55,664 nucleotides of DNA, taken from NCBI RefSeq assembly GCF_023715645.1, contig NZ_JAMBOP010000032.1, forward strand, positions 1 to 55,664, in the 5' to 3' direction. Shown piece by piece: positions 1 to 7,215 of this stretch (the stretch's first letter is position 1; each line of letters begins with the position of its first letter). Position numbers and translations under genes: made by a program. A model generated the notes under the pieces. It searched no databases. It was given only the letters and a program-made list of their open reading frames with translations, and had not been told where the DNA came from. The DNA is from Bacillus cytotoxicus (GTDB taxonomy: Bacteria > Bacillota > Bacilli > Bacillales > Bacillaceae_G).

Positions 1-87
1 AATTACTACAACAACAAACGAATTAAAGCAAAACTAAAAGGCATGAGCCCGGTACAATACCGAGCTCATGCCCAAAAATCCGCTTAA
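1..87 (+). CDS. IS3-family (IS150-like) transposase OrfB, C-terminal fragment
   Basis: This reading frame is open from the first base and ends at TAA 85-87. It gives 28 residues beginning NYYNNKRIKAKLKG and continuing MSPVQYRAHAQ. The 'YN..R...L.GMSP..YR' pattern is the typical C-terminus of IS3-family integrase-type transposases (IS150 subgroup). Only the tail lies in the window, so the catalytic DDE residues are not visible and I cannot say whether the gene is intact upstream. The element's right inverted repeat follows at once, which supports the reading. Confidence 0.8.
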   Translation, partial: NYYNNKRIKAKLKGMSPVQYRAHAQKSA

Positions 88-122
88 TGAAATAACATGT
101 CTAATTTTATGGGGTCACTTCA
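1..122 (+). mobile_element. Right end of an IS3-family insertion sequence
   Basis: After the transposase stop, the sequence TGTCTAATTTTATGGGGTCA starts at 98 and runs on to about 122. Its reverse complement reads TGA..TGACCCC...TTAGACA, the form of an IS150-type terminal inverted repeat. The left end and any 3-4 bp target duplication lie outside the window, so the exact boundary (122 plus or minus 2) is inferred. Confidence 0.7.
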
Positions 123-144
123 ATTTTCGGGATGGATTTTCCTC

Positions 145-792
145 TTACTCTACAATTTCCACTTCACGTGAATTTTTCATTTCTTCTACATGTATAACAC
201 GGAATCCATGGTCTTCTAAATCTGTTAAAAGCGTTTGTAACTCTTCTGTCGCAAACCCTTCGCCTAATGTAAACATAATTCTACGTACATATAGTGCATT
301 GTTATCAAATGTCATTAAACTTTGGATACCGCTATATTTTTTCAATACAGTTGATAGTTTTTGAATAGCACCATTATAATCTTGTGTTCCGATCATAACA
401 GAATATACACTTGAATGAAGTCCCCATGCATCTTCTAGTAACTCAAATACTTTTTTATGTGTTAAAATCCCAAGAAAAACTCCACTATCATTCACAACAG
501 AAATATATGGTAACTCCTTAATTGTAAAGAAAACTTTAAAGAATGAGGAATCTTCTTTTACATAGCCATCTTTATTTCGTAATATTTCTTTCACATTATC
601 ATTTAAAGAACCTTTATATTCTAAAACATCTACCTTGTAAATATTCCCCAAAAACATTTCTTCTTTTTCATCTAGAACCGGAACGCATCTGTATCCCGTT
701 TTATTTAAATGATCCAATGCATCTTGTACCGTATATGTTTCCTTACAAAATAGCACTTCTTTTTTTAAAACATAATTTCCTTTTACTCTCAT
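145..792 (-). CDS. cbpA: CBS-domain protein, probable c-di-AMP-binding protein CbpA
   Basis: This is a 215-aa soluble protein. Two CBS motifs occupy roughly residues 8-60 and 65-120, including 'GYRCVPVLDEKEEMFLGNIYK' and 'LPYISVVNDSGVFLGILTHK'. An ACT-like regulatory domain follows at about 128-205 ('SVMIGTQDYNGAIQKLSTVL'). The CBS-CBS-ACT order and length match the CbpA proteins of Listeria and streptococci, which bind the second messenger cyclic di-AMP. That function is inferred from architecture. The ATG has a good ribosome site (AAGGGGGA about 6 nt upstream). The gene appears monocistronic, with a long AT-rich region (793-1068) upstream. Confidence 0.7.
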   Translation of the reverse strand: MRVKGNYVLKKEVLFCKETYTVQDALDHLNKTGYRCVPVLDEKEEMFLGNIYKVDVLEYKGSLNDNVKEILRNKDGYVKEDSSFFKVFFTIKELPYISVVNDSGVFLGILTHKKVFELLEDAWGLHSSVYSVMIGTQDYNGAIQKLSTVLKKYSGIQSLMTFDNNALYVRRIMFTLGEGFATEELQTLLTDLEDHGFRVIHVEEMKNSREVEIVE

Positions 793-1068
793 AAAAATCC
801 CCCTTATGTTAAAATAATTTCTGTGACATAAATATATAATATTTTTAGAAAAAATTAAATATATAAATAAATTTATTCATTTAATTTTTCTGACTTATAA
901 CCATTATTCGTCACAATTTCTACCAAAACCTTTCATTTCCCCAACAAATATTGAAGAAAATATTCTATAAAAATTTTCTTTCCTCCCTAAAAGTGATTGT
1001 GTATTCGAAAAAAAAACGTTACAATAATAGAGATAATTTTCAGAATATTACGAGATAAGGTGGTGTGT

Positions 1069-1947
1069 ATGGCGACTTCTATTATTTCTTATGTATATCG
1101 TTGTCTTTTGGGGATTCTCGTTATTATTCTTATTAGTCCAGTACCTTCCGTTTTTCTAAGCAGTGAACAATCTTATTCTGAAGCATTACATACAATGATT
1201 AATCAGTTGATGCATTTTCGTTCCATTACGATTCCAATAACGGATTGGATTCATGAGCCATTCTTTTTCTTTTCTTACCATCCAGAAAATATGACTAAAT
1301 CATTTCATTCAACTGCATTGTTCCCACACATATGGGAATTATATTTTCCATCTATGATACGGCTCTTCTTTTCACTTACAGTTGGATTTTTCATCAGTCT
1401 TGGAGTTGGTAAATTTTTCACTACATTATCTTCTAAAAATAGAAAACATTTTTTAGTGTTACGCTTGGTTCCATTTTCATTTGGAACTGTTTTACTACAA
1501 TGTAGCGTCATTATTCTTTGTCTATTCCTTACATCATACATATCCTTTCCATACTTTTCTTCCCTTTTAATTATTTGTAGTACGTCCATGGTCATTATCA
1601 TCCAAGCCATTAAAAAATGGATTCCTTTCTTGCATACAGCCCAAAAAACAACACATATACATGATTCAGCTTTTCTTAGTAATACACTGTTCGTTTCTCT
1701 ACTTGCTAATCATAAGTCAATCATTGGATCTATATTAATTTCTTTTACATATATGGAATGTATTTTTCACGTAAATGGAGTATTTCAATTTATTGTGCAA
1801 TACTGTGTTACTTCCCCTATACTTGTTACGATAGGCCTTTTATTACTGTATATCCCATACATACTTCTTTCCTTTTTACAAATATTATGGAAAAGAAATC
1901 ATCATACAGAGCACATTCATAGCCTATCTCGCACAACAATAAAGTGA
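1069..1947 (+). CDS. Orphan OppB/DppB-like ABC-transporter permease-like membrane protein
   Basis: This is a very hydrophobic 292-aa protein with about six predicted membrane segments. Its order (N-terminal helix, extracytoplasmic stretch of about 80 residues, then a helix bundle starting at 'PHIWELYFPSMIRLFFSLTV') resembles oligopeptide/dipeptide ABC permeases of the OppB/DppB type. The EAA loop is not clearly recognisable. No ATPase, second permease or binding-protein gene adjoins it, so its partners are unknown and it may be a degenerate or repurposed permease. I chose ATG 1069, preceded by AAGGTGGTG, over an in-frame TTG at 997 that has no ribosome site. Confidence 0.5.
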   Translation: MATSIISYVYRCLLGILVIILISPVPSVFLSSEQSYSEALHTMINQLMHFRSITIPITDWIHEPFFFFSYHPENMTKSFHSTALFPHIWELYFPSMIRLFFSLTVGFFISLGVGKFFTTLSSKNRKHFLVLRLVPFSFGTVLLQCSVIILCLFLTSYISFPYFSSLLIICSTSMVIIIQAIKKWIPFLHTAQKTTHIHDSAFLSNTLFVSLLANHKSIIGSILISFTYMECIFHVNGVFQFIVQYCVTSPILVTIGLLLLYIPYILLSFLQILWKRNHHTEHIHSLSRTTIK

Positions 1948-1993
1948 AACTTTAATCAGTGGGGGTCTTACTGCCCACGAATAGCGAGATAAA
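1939..1993 (+). repeat. Internal-deletion derivative of a bcr1-type repeat
   Basis: The 45-bp core 1944-1988 begins GTGAAACTTTAATCAGTGGG and ends with the 'CTTACTGCCC...GCGAG' right end of the element seen complete at 29109-29255. ATAAA flanks both sides (1939-1943 and 1989-1993). It overlaps the stop of the preceding gene. The middle ~100 bp of the element is missing. Confidence 0.6.
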
Positions 1994-2116
1994 TCAAAAC
2001 TTTTATCCGCTCTCCGCTCCCTCTTATAACTATTTTTTACTAAAATATCACTTTCTCGCTACTTTCTTTGACTATTCTTTCCTTTTCCATATATTATTAA
2101 AGTAAAACTTTTACTC

Positions 2117-2162
2117 AGGAGGTGACATCTTTATTCTAAATGTAGAATAAAGAATATCCTTG
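2117..2162 (+). promoter_or_regulatory. Shine-Dalgarno, 9-bp hairpin, then TTG start
   Basis: A strong ribosome site AGGAGGTG (2117-2124) lies 35 nt from the only usable start codon, TTG 2160. Between them is a perfect hairpin: TTTATTCTA (2130-2138), loop AATG, TAGAATAAA (2143-2151). The frame is closed by TAA at 2148-2150, so initiation upstream of the hairpin is impossible. Folding would remove 22 nt and leave about 13 nt of effective spacing. A mini-ORF (GTG 2122 to TAA 2137-2139) also lies here. Confidence 0.6.
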
Positions 2163-3473
2163 GACATATTAAATCTTTTTCTCATTGCTTTACTTATTCT
2201 TATTTCTGGCTTTTTCGTTGCGTCAGAGTTTGCTGTTGTGAAAGTACGCAAAAGCCGAATTGACCAACTTGCCCATGAAGGTAACAAACAAGCCATTCTA
2301 GCAAGAAAAGTTATTTCGAATTTAGATGTGTACTTATCCGCTTGTCAGCTTGGTATTACGATTACATCATTAGGACTCGGTTGGCTTGGCGAACCTACTG
2401 TGGAACATTTATTGAAGCCGCTTTTTGAAAAAATAAATATAACAGGCAGTGTAGCACATACATTATCTTTTATTATGGCTTTTACCATTATTACGTTCTT
2501 TCATGTTGTACTTGGCGAGCTTGTTCCAAAGTCATTTGCGATTCAACAAGCCGAACAAATTACATTGAAGTTCGCAAGGCCATTAATTCTATTTGATAAA
2601 ATAATGTATCCTTTTATTTGGTTATTAAATAGTACAGCGCTCTTTTTCACGAAACTATTCGGATTACAACCAGTAAAAGAAAATGAACTTTCTCACTCTG
2701 AAGAAGAGTTACGTCTTATTTTAAGTGAAAGCTATAAGAGCGGAGAAATTAATCAATCGGAATATAAATATGTAAACAATATTTTTGAATTCGATGACCG
2801 AGTTGCAAAAGAGATTATGGTTCCACGTACTGAAATGATCTGTTTATCAATTGAAAATTCATTAGCAGAAAATATGAAAATTATCTCTACCGAAAAATAT
2901 ACACGTTATCCAGTTATCGGAAAAGATAAAGATGATGTTGTCGGTATAATTAATACTAAAGAAATCTTCCATGATCAAACAAAAGGGATTTCCAAACCGC
3001 TACAATCATACATACACCCTGTTTTAACAGTATTCGAGACTGTACCAATTAAAAAGGCGCTTATTCACCTACAAAAAAACCGCGTCCAACTAGCAATTAT
3101 TATGGATGAATACGGTGGAACAGCAGGTCTTCTTACAATGGAAGATATTATCGAAGAAATTATTGGAGAAATACAAGACGAATTTGACACGGATGAAACA
3201 CCAATGATTGAGAAACGTAATCCGGCATTAACGGTACTCGATGGAAAAGTACTTATTTCTGATGTAAATGATATGTTTGGTCTTCATATTGATGATAGTG
3301 ATTTAGATACAATTGGAGGCTGGTTTTTGTCACAAACCATAGACATAAATATTGAGTCTGGTCATATTATTCAATATGAAAATTATCAGTTTAAAGCACT
3401 AGAATTAGATGGACATCAAGTAAAAAAAATTGCGGTTAGTAAAATAGATGAACAACAAGGAGTTATGCCGTGA
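2160..3473 (+). CDS. HlyC/CorC (CNNM) family membrane transporter, 'hemolysin family protein'
   Basis: This 437-aa protein has the standard layout of the family. A DUF21 (CNNM) transmembrane domain occupies about residues 1-185, with 'GLGWLGEPTVEHLL' and 'FHVVLGELVPKSFAIQ'. A CBS pair follows at about 205-320 ('VPRTEMICLS', 'RVQLAIIMDEYGGTAGLLTMEDIIEEIIGEI'). A CorC_HlyC domain sits at about 340-425. Family members are linked to Mg2+ or other cation efflux; the hemolysin name is historical. The start is TTG, with an unusual hairpin between ribosome site and start (separate entry). The last codon overlaps the GTG start of the next gene, so the two are translationally coupled. Confidence 0.85.
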   Translation: MDILNLFLIALLILISGFFVASEFAVVKVRKSRIDQLAHEGNKQAILARKVISNLDVYLSACQLGITITSLGLGWLGEPTVEHLLKPLFEKINITGSVAHTLSFIMAFTIITFFHVVLGELVPKSFAIQQAEQITLKFARPLILFDKIMYPFIWLLNSTALFFTKLFGLQPVKENELSHSEEELRLILSESYKSGEINQSEYKYVNNIFEFDDRVAKEIMVPRTEMICLSIENSLAENMKIISTEKYTRYPVIGKDKDDVVGIINTKEIFHDQTKGISKPLQSYIHPVLTVFETVPIKKALIHLQKNRVQLAIIMDEYGGTAGLLTMEDIIEEIIGEIQDEFDTDETPMIEKRNPALTVLDGKVLISDVNDMFGLHIDDSDLDTIGGWFLSQTIDINIESGHIIQYENYQFKALELDGHQVKKIAVSKIDEQQGVMP

Positions 3474-3952
3474 ATTTCTTATTGACTATATGTATTATCG
3501 CTTGTTTTATTATATCGTTTATCGCATTCATCTACCCAATCATTCCAGGTATACTCGCTTTATGGGCTGGATTTTTCATTTATCAGTTTGGTATGAACGA
3601 CTTGCAATTAACAAAGTCTTTTTGGATCGTTCAAATTATATTTACAATTATTATTTTCATTGCTGATTTTATTACGAATAGCTATTTTTTGAAAAAGTAT
3701 GGAAGTACAAAATGGAGCGAACGTGTCGGTATGGTTTCGATAATTGTTGGATCGTTCTTTTTCCCGCCATTTGGACTGATTATTATCCCATTCCTTTCCG
3801 TTTTCGTAACAGAATTAATACATAAAAAAGCACCGCGAGAAGCCTTTATGGTTGGAGTTGCAACTGTCATCGGATTTTTAAGTAGCACGATAGCTAAAGC
3901 GATTCTACAGTTCATTATGATTATTATTTTTGTATGTTATATTCTTTTTTAG
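3470..3952 (+). CDS. DUF456 family membrane protein
   Basis: This 160-aa protein is almost entirely hydrophobic, with four or five predicted membrane helices and the DUF456 signature stretches 'YPIIPGILALWAGFFIYQFG' and 'GSTKWSERVGMVSIIVGSFF'. Its function is unknown. The GTG start overlaps the stop of the upstream HlyC/CorC-like gene by 4 nt (GTGA), which indicates one mRNA and coupled translation. A terminator follows directly at 3951-3979. Confidence 0.8.
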   Translation: MNFLLTICIIACFIISFIAFIYPIIPGILALWAGFFIYQFGMNDLQLTKSFWIVQIIFTIIIFIADFITNSYFLKKYGSTKWSERVGMVSIIVGSFFFPPFGLIIIPFLSVFVTELIHKKAPREAFMVGVATVIGFLSSTIAKAILQFIMIIIFVCYILF

Positions 3953-3979
3953 CCATCCTTATCATAAGGATGGCTTTTT
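3951..3979 (+). terminator. Rho-independent terminator after the DUF456 gene
   Basis: GCCATCCTTATCATAAGGATGGCTTTTT forms a 12-bp stem with a minimal loop followed by a T run. It lies just after the TAG stop and may also serve the convergent gene ending at 3978. Confidence 0.85.
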
Positions 3980-4598
3980 AATAGGCAATGCCAACTCGTT
4001 TTTTATAATGAATATCATGATAAAGTAATTGATAAGCAAAATGGGCTGTATCTCCAACTGTGATCTTCATACCATCTAGCGGTAACACATCTTCTTCAGT
4101 ACGATAAATAGCTGTTTCTTCTCCATCTATTAAGTGTGTTGGACAGACAATCGTCCATTGTAATTTGCTATTCGCTAAAGCTAAATAGGCCGCTACATGG
4201 TCTTCCGCTGCAGCCGTTGTCTTTCGACGTGATTCACTGGATTGAAAGCGATATAACTGCGGATTCACACGTGCCTGTAAAATTCCGGCCGTTCCTATTG
4301 TTATAATCCTTATAATCTCTTCCTCGTTCATAGCGTCTATAATATTTGGCAAACTTTTTGATAACGTGCCGTTTCCATCGGTACCAAGTGCACTAATTAC
4401 AACATCCGCTCCCTTTACACACTCTTTCACCTCTTCTTCATTCCATACATTTCCTTCTATTACACGAAAATTCTCATGTTGTATTTGTAGCTTCTCTTTA
4501 TTTCTCACAAGCGCTTTCACCTTATGATTATCCTGTAATGCAAATTTTAAAATTTCGACTCCAACCCGACCTGTTGCCCCAAATAAACATATATTCAT
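3978..4598 (-). CDS. NmrA-like/SDR NAD(P)-binding oxidoreductase
   Basis: This is a 206-aa atypical short-chain dehydrogenase. The Rossmann signature 'GATGRVGVEIL' is at residues 7-17, followed by 'VKALVRNKEKL' (the usual place of the basic NADP-binding residue) and 'ADVVISALG' around residues 67-75. There is no classical YxxxK. It resembles the NAD(P)H-binding YhfK/NmrA-like group, whose substrates are mostly unknown. It is a single gene, convergent with the DUF456 operon. The ATG is preceded by AAAGGGTGTGA. Confidence 0.75.
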   Translation of the reverse strand: MNICLFGATGRVGVEILKFALQDNHKVKALVRNKEKLQIQHENFRVIEGNVWNEEEVKECVKGADVVISALGTDGNGTLSKSLPNIIDAMNEEEIIRIITIGTAGILQARVNPQLYRFQSSESRRKTTAAAEDHVAAYLALANSKLQWTIVCPTHLIDGEETAIYRTEEDVLPLDGMKITVGDTAHFAYQLLYHDIHYKKRVGIAY

Positions 4599-4663
4599 AC
4601 TAACTCACACCCTTTCAATCTCTCTATTATTTCTGAAAAAGCAAAAATACACAACAAAAAAGC

Positions 4664-4892
4664 GTAACTACTCAGTCACTCTATGAAAAAAAGTCAGAAA
4701 ACCACTTTCTTTTTAAGTTGGCGAGAGCAACTGGCCGCGTGTTGGAGCGGTCAGGGCCTATTCCTGCCACGCGCAACGTTTTAAAACACAGAAAGGTAGC
4801 GAGGTGCATTGCCATTTTTATCTTCATGACAGCAATCTAGATGCTGAAACATGAAAATAACTTTCCAATGAAATGTATGACTGAGTAGTTAC
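4664..4892. repeat. 229-bp repeat with 15-bp terminal inverted repeats
   Basis: GTAACTACTCAGTCA (4664-4678) is repeated inverted and exactly as TGACTGAGTAGTTAC (4878-4892). The core carries the same motif as the interspersed family found elsewhere in the window (AGCGGTCAGGGCC...TTCCTGCCACGCGC). No ORF is present. It fills most of the 4600-4940 gap. A second, decayed copy lies at 5254-5469. Confidence 0.75.
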
Positions 4893-4894
4893 AA

Positions 4895-4925
4895 AAAAGC
4901 TTTCTCATTGATCGAGAAAGCTTCT
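4895..4925 (-). terminator. Rho-independent terminator of the small lipoprotein gene
   Basis: Read on the minus strand, GAAGCTTTCTCGATCAATGA continues into GAAAGCTTTTTT. This gives an 8-bp stem AAGCTTTCTC/GAGAAAGCTT with a T run, about 20 nt past the stop. Confidence 0.8.
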
Positions 4926-4940
4926 ATCATCCTATAACAT

Positions 4941-5135
4941 TTATTTCTTTTCAGTAGAACTTGAAGAACTATCTTTCGAGTTTTTATCTTTTCCTTCTCC
5001 ACTCGTTTCTTTTTCAGTTGTCTTACCTTCTTGTTTCGTCGTCTCTTCTTTCTTTTCCTCATTCTTACTACAACCTACCACAAATAAAGAACTAGCAAGT
5101 GCAACGGCTGTTAACGATTTAGCGTATTTATTCAT
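4941..5135 (-). CDS. Small charged lipoprotein, unknown function
   Basis: This 64-aa protein has a lipoprotein signal peptide, 'MNKYAKSLTAVALASSLFVVGC', with a VVGC lipobox at residues 19-22. The rest is low-complexity Lys/Glu/Ser/Thr ending in a serine run and 'STEKK'. It should be lipid-anchored outside the membrane as a disordered, highly charged chain. I chose the ATG at 5133-5135, preceded by AAAGGAGGAAAGGCAA, over a start 13 codons upstream that precedes the ribosome site. No function can be inferred. Confidence 0.75.
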   Translation of the reverse strand: MNKYAKSLTAVALASSLFVVGCSKNEEKKEETTKQEGKTTEKETSGEGKDKNSKDSSSSSTEKK

Positions 5136-5253
5136 TTGCCTTTCCTCCTTTTGATAGAATATGTACATTCTCATATTACTTCTCTTTTTTAAAGGAAGTA
5201 TTATAGATTAGTAAAGAAATAGTAAATCATTGTTAATTCTCTAAATTTTAACG

Positions 5254-5469
5254 GAACTACTCAGTTACTTTATGAAAAAAGGCAAAAACGTATTTTTTTA
5301 AGTGGGCAAGAGGGACTGGCCATGTATAGTAGCGGTCAGGGCCCTTTCCTGCCACATGCGAAGTTTTAAAACAAAGAAAGGTAACAAGGTGTAGATCCAT
5401 TTTTATCTTCATGGCTGGAATTATCCCCCTTACTAAACTTCTAAATGAAATGTATGGCTGAGTAGTTGC
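5254..5469. repeat. Second, decayed copy of the 15-bp-TIR repeat
   Basis: The ends GGAACTACTCAGTTA and TGGCTGAGTAGTTGC are degenerate versions of the termini at 4664/4892. The core again carries AGCGGTCAGGGCCCTTTCCT and the 'ATGAAATGTATGgCTGAGTAGTT' tail. The two copies flank the small lipoprotein gene in the same orientation. Confidence 0.65.
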
Positions 5470-5477
5470 ATTTTAAC

Positions 5478-5840
5478 TACATATAAATCCAAATTAAAAA
5501 CGGACATAAAACCTCCTTTTTTAGAGAAGGACGAGAGCGTTTAGCCACACATAGAAGCGGTCAGGTCCTTTTCCTGCCACATGCCAAGTTTTAAACAAAA
5601 CAAGGAGCAAGCCAGTAGGAGGACACTGAAAAACTGTCTACTTTGAGTAAGCAACAGAATTTTTATCAATATACAGCCATCAAAAAGAAGATAATCCCCT
5701 ATATACAGTAGGTGGTTATCTTCTTTTTCTCTTTTAAGGGGCTTTTTCAGTGGCCTCGCCAGTAGCGGACATGTTGTATTCTGCATAACAGCAATCTATA
5801 TGTTAAAAAATCAAAGTGGCTTTATATATAACATTTTAAT
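5478..5840 (+). repeat. Interspersed repeat family copy, split by a MITE
   Basis: It starts near CATATAAATCCAAATTAAAA, has the core GCGGTCAGGTCCTTTTCCTG and ends '...TGTTGTATTCTGCATAACAGCAATC..TATATATAA'. The copy is interrupted at 5619-5757 by a 139-bp insertion with an 8-bp target duplication. Confidence 0.8.
5619..5757. mobile_element. 139-bp MITE related to the IS1182-family element at 13806
   Basis: The termini GAGGACACTGAAAAA and (inverted) GAGGCCACTGAAAAA match the ends of the IS at 13806-15489. The 8-bp target duplication GCCAGTAG lies at 5611-5618 and 5758-5765. The interior holds a hairpin (GAAGATAA..CC / GG..TTATCTTC) and no transposase, so mobilisation in trans by the full IS is likely. 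Confidence 0.85.
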
Positions 5841-5921
5841 TCATATGTATGCGGTACTAATCACGTTTTGTCTCTTGACGATATGGCTACTCTGAAAAGT
5901 CGAATCCCGACAGAATATTCA

Positions 5922-5948
5922 CAAAAAGACAGCGATATCGCTGCCTTT
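5922..5948 (-). terminator. Terminator of the CotF-like gene
   Basis: GGCAGCGATATCGCTGTCTTTTT (minus strand) is a GCAGCGAT/ATCGCTG(T) stem followed by a T run, just after the stop. Confidence 0.8.
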
Positions 5949-5949
5949 T

Positions 5950-6408
5950 TCACCCATATTTCTCTTCATCTATCATTTTTTGTATGCTATATTCTTTTTT
6001 GATCACATATTGCCATACACTGTACGCATTTCGATTCATTTTCAAGAAACAACTTTCTAAAAAGGAGCGAAATTCTGGATTTGCAACTTGTATTGCCACT
6101 TGTGCATATTCAAGTGCTAACCGTTTTAAATATGAAATATACGAATAAGCAATTTCTATATCACTATTTAGTCCATTATAATTCGTTTGAATCATTTCCG
6201 TTGAGGATGAAAGCGGATATTGGCAAATGATATGTTGCACATTTTCACATTCTTGAAAGTTAATTTGTTCATTGTATGCCTGCAATAAGTATGGTAATTG
6301 TTGTTGTAGCAATTCCTTTAATTCATGATCTCGCACTTCATTCATATATTCACCAATCACACATATGACTTCATAGCTATAATCCATGAGCTTTTCAAAA
6401 TGGTCCAT
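5950..6408 (-). CDS. Probable CotF-family spore coat protein
   Basis: This is a 152-aa, mostly helical protein with no signal peptide or membrane segment. The spacing of its helices and motifs such as 'MDYSYEVICVIGEYMNEVRDHELKELL' and 'RLALEYAQVAIQVANPEFRSFLESCF' resemble the ferritin-like CotF coat-protein domain ('...NPELR..F...'). It is followed by a strong terminator and preceded by GAGAGGAGGAAA, 9 nt from ATG. The assignment rests on pattern memory; the alternative is a generic helical sporulation protein. Confidence 0.55.
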   Translation of the reverse strand: MDHFEKLMDYSYEVICVIGEYMNEVRDHELKELLQQQLPYLLQAYNEQINFQECENVQHIICQYPLSSSTEMIQTNYNGLNSDIEIAYSYISYLKRLALEYAQVAIQVANPEFRSFLESCFLKMNRNAYSVWQYVIKKEYSIQKMIDEEKYG

Positions 6409-6766
6409 TCAATATTTCCTCCTCTCTATTGATATGTATGCTCGAAATAGAACGACAGAACTTTTGTGAATCTTACAAAACTCCCTTAAACTTATGTTTT
6501 CAAAAATTGTTTTGTTTGCTGAAAATCCATCCTCAATTAGAGTTACTGTTCCATGAAAAATTTAATATACTTTCTTTCTAGAACCCCTGTAATTTATACA
6601 GCATACTTTAATAACGAAACAACATTTTTAAATCATCATTCTTATATGTTTCCTTCTCACTCTTTCCTTATACAAAAAAACGGCTTTATATGGCATATAT
6701 CCCAGTCAAAGCATTATAAAAGTGCATATTGTATTATGTACCTTATAACTAAAGGAGGAAAAAACA
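6409..6766. other. Intergenic region ahead of the YjcZ peptide
   Basis: I see no convincing gene here. A sequence CATATTGTA at 6725-6733 fits the sigma-K -10 consensus CATANNNTA, but no good -35 'AC' is seen at the expected distance. An open frame from 6553 runs through the real small gene in another frame and has no ribosome site. Confidence 0.4.
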
Positions 6767-6856
6767 ATGGGCTTTGGACATCAAGGCGGTGGGTTTGCGT
6801 TAGTTGTTGTATTATTTATCCTCTTAATCATTGTTGGTGCTGCTTGTTTTTGCTAA
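6767..6856 (+). CDS. YjcZ-family sporulation peptide (29 aa)
   Basis: The translation is MGFGHQGGGFALVVVLFILL followed by IIVGAACFC. This is the canonical Bacillus YjcZ/YhbO-like layout: a short Gly-rich N-terminus, one membrane helix and a Cys-containing end. AAAGGAGG lies about 8 nt before ATG. Peptides of this family are made in the sporulating cell; exact roles are unknown. A second member lies at 48467-48607. A strong terminator follows at 6903-6935. Confidence 0.9.
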   Translation: MGFGHQGGGFALVVVLFILLIIVGAACFC

Positions 6857-6902
6857 TTAGCTAAACAATCCATACAACACTTCTGTAAACAAACAAACTA
6901 TG

Positions 6903-6935
6903 AAAAAGAACATCTAATTTTTAGATGTTCTTTTT
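6903..6935 (+). terminator. Terminator after the 29-aa YjcZ peptide
   Basis: AAAGAACATCTAA-TTTT-TTAGATGTTCTTTTT is a perfect 12-bp stem with a T run. Confidence 0.85.
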
Positions 6936-6944
6936 CTGTATATA

Positions 6945-7160
6945 CAAGTTAAAAAACCGACATAAAAAGACTCTATCTTTTTAGGAGGGTGAGAGCATCT
7001 GGCCATGCATAGCAACGGTCAGGACCTTTTCCTACCACATGCAATGTTTAAAACACAAGGAGTAAGCAAGTAGCGATCATGTTGTATTCTGCATAGCAGC
7101 AACTTATATGTCGAAAAATTAAAATGGATATATATATTTATAATGATAAGGTGAAATTTT
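6945..7160 (+). repeat. Interspersed repeat family copy
   Basis: It contains ACGGTCAGGACCTTTTCCTA, 'GAGAGCATCTGGCCATGCATAG' and 'CATGTTGTATTCTGCATAGC'. It fills the gap between the YjcZ peptide and the YcgQ gene. Confidence 0.75.
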
Positions 7161-7215
7161 AAACAATAGGAGTCCCCTTATCTGCTTTACATCTATAACT
7201 AAGAAGCCGATCTTA

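Noticed and set aside
997-1068. TTG start at 997 for the OppB-like protein
   Set aside because: No ribosome site; ATG 1069 has AAGGTGGTG just upstream.
4664-5469. CRISPR-like array from the spaced repeats around the lipoprotein gene
   Set aside because: Units are over 200 bp, only two, with inverted-repeat ends and no short regular spacers; no cas genes.
5541-5786. 81-aa minus-strand ORF
   Set aside because: It spans a repeat copy and the MITE; no ribosome site.
6553-6864. 103-aa plus-strand ORF before the YjcZ peptide
   Set aside because: No ribosome site, unlikely composition, and it overlaps the clear 29-aa gene in another frame.
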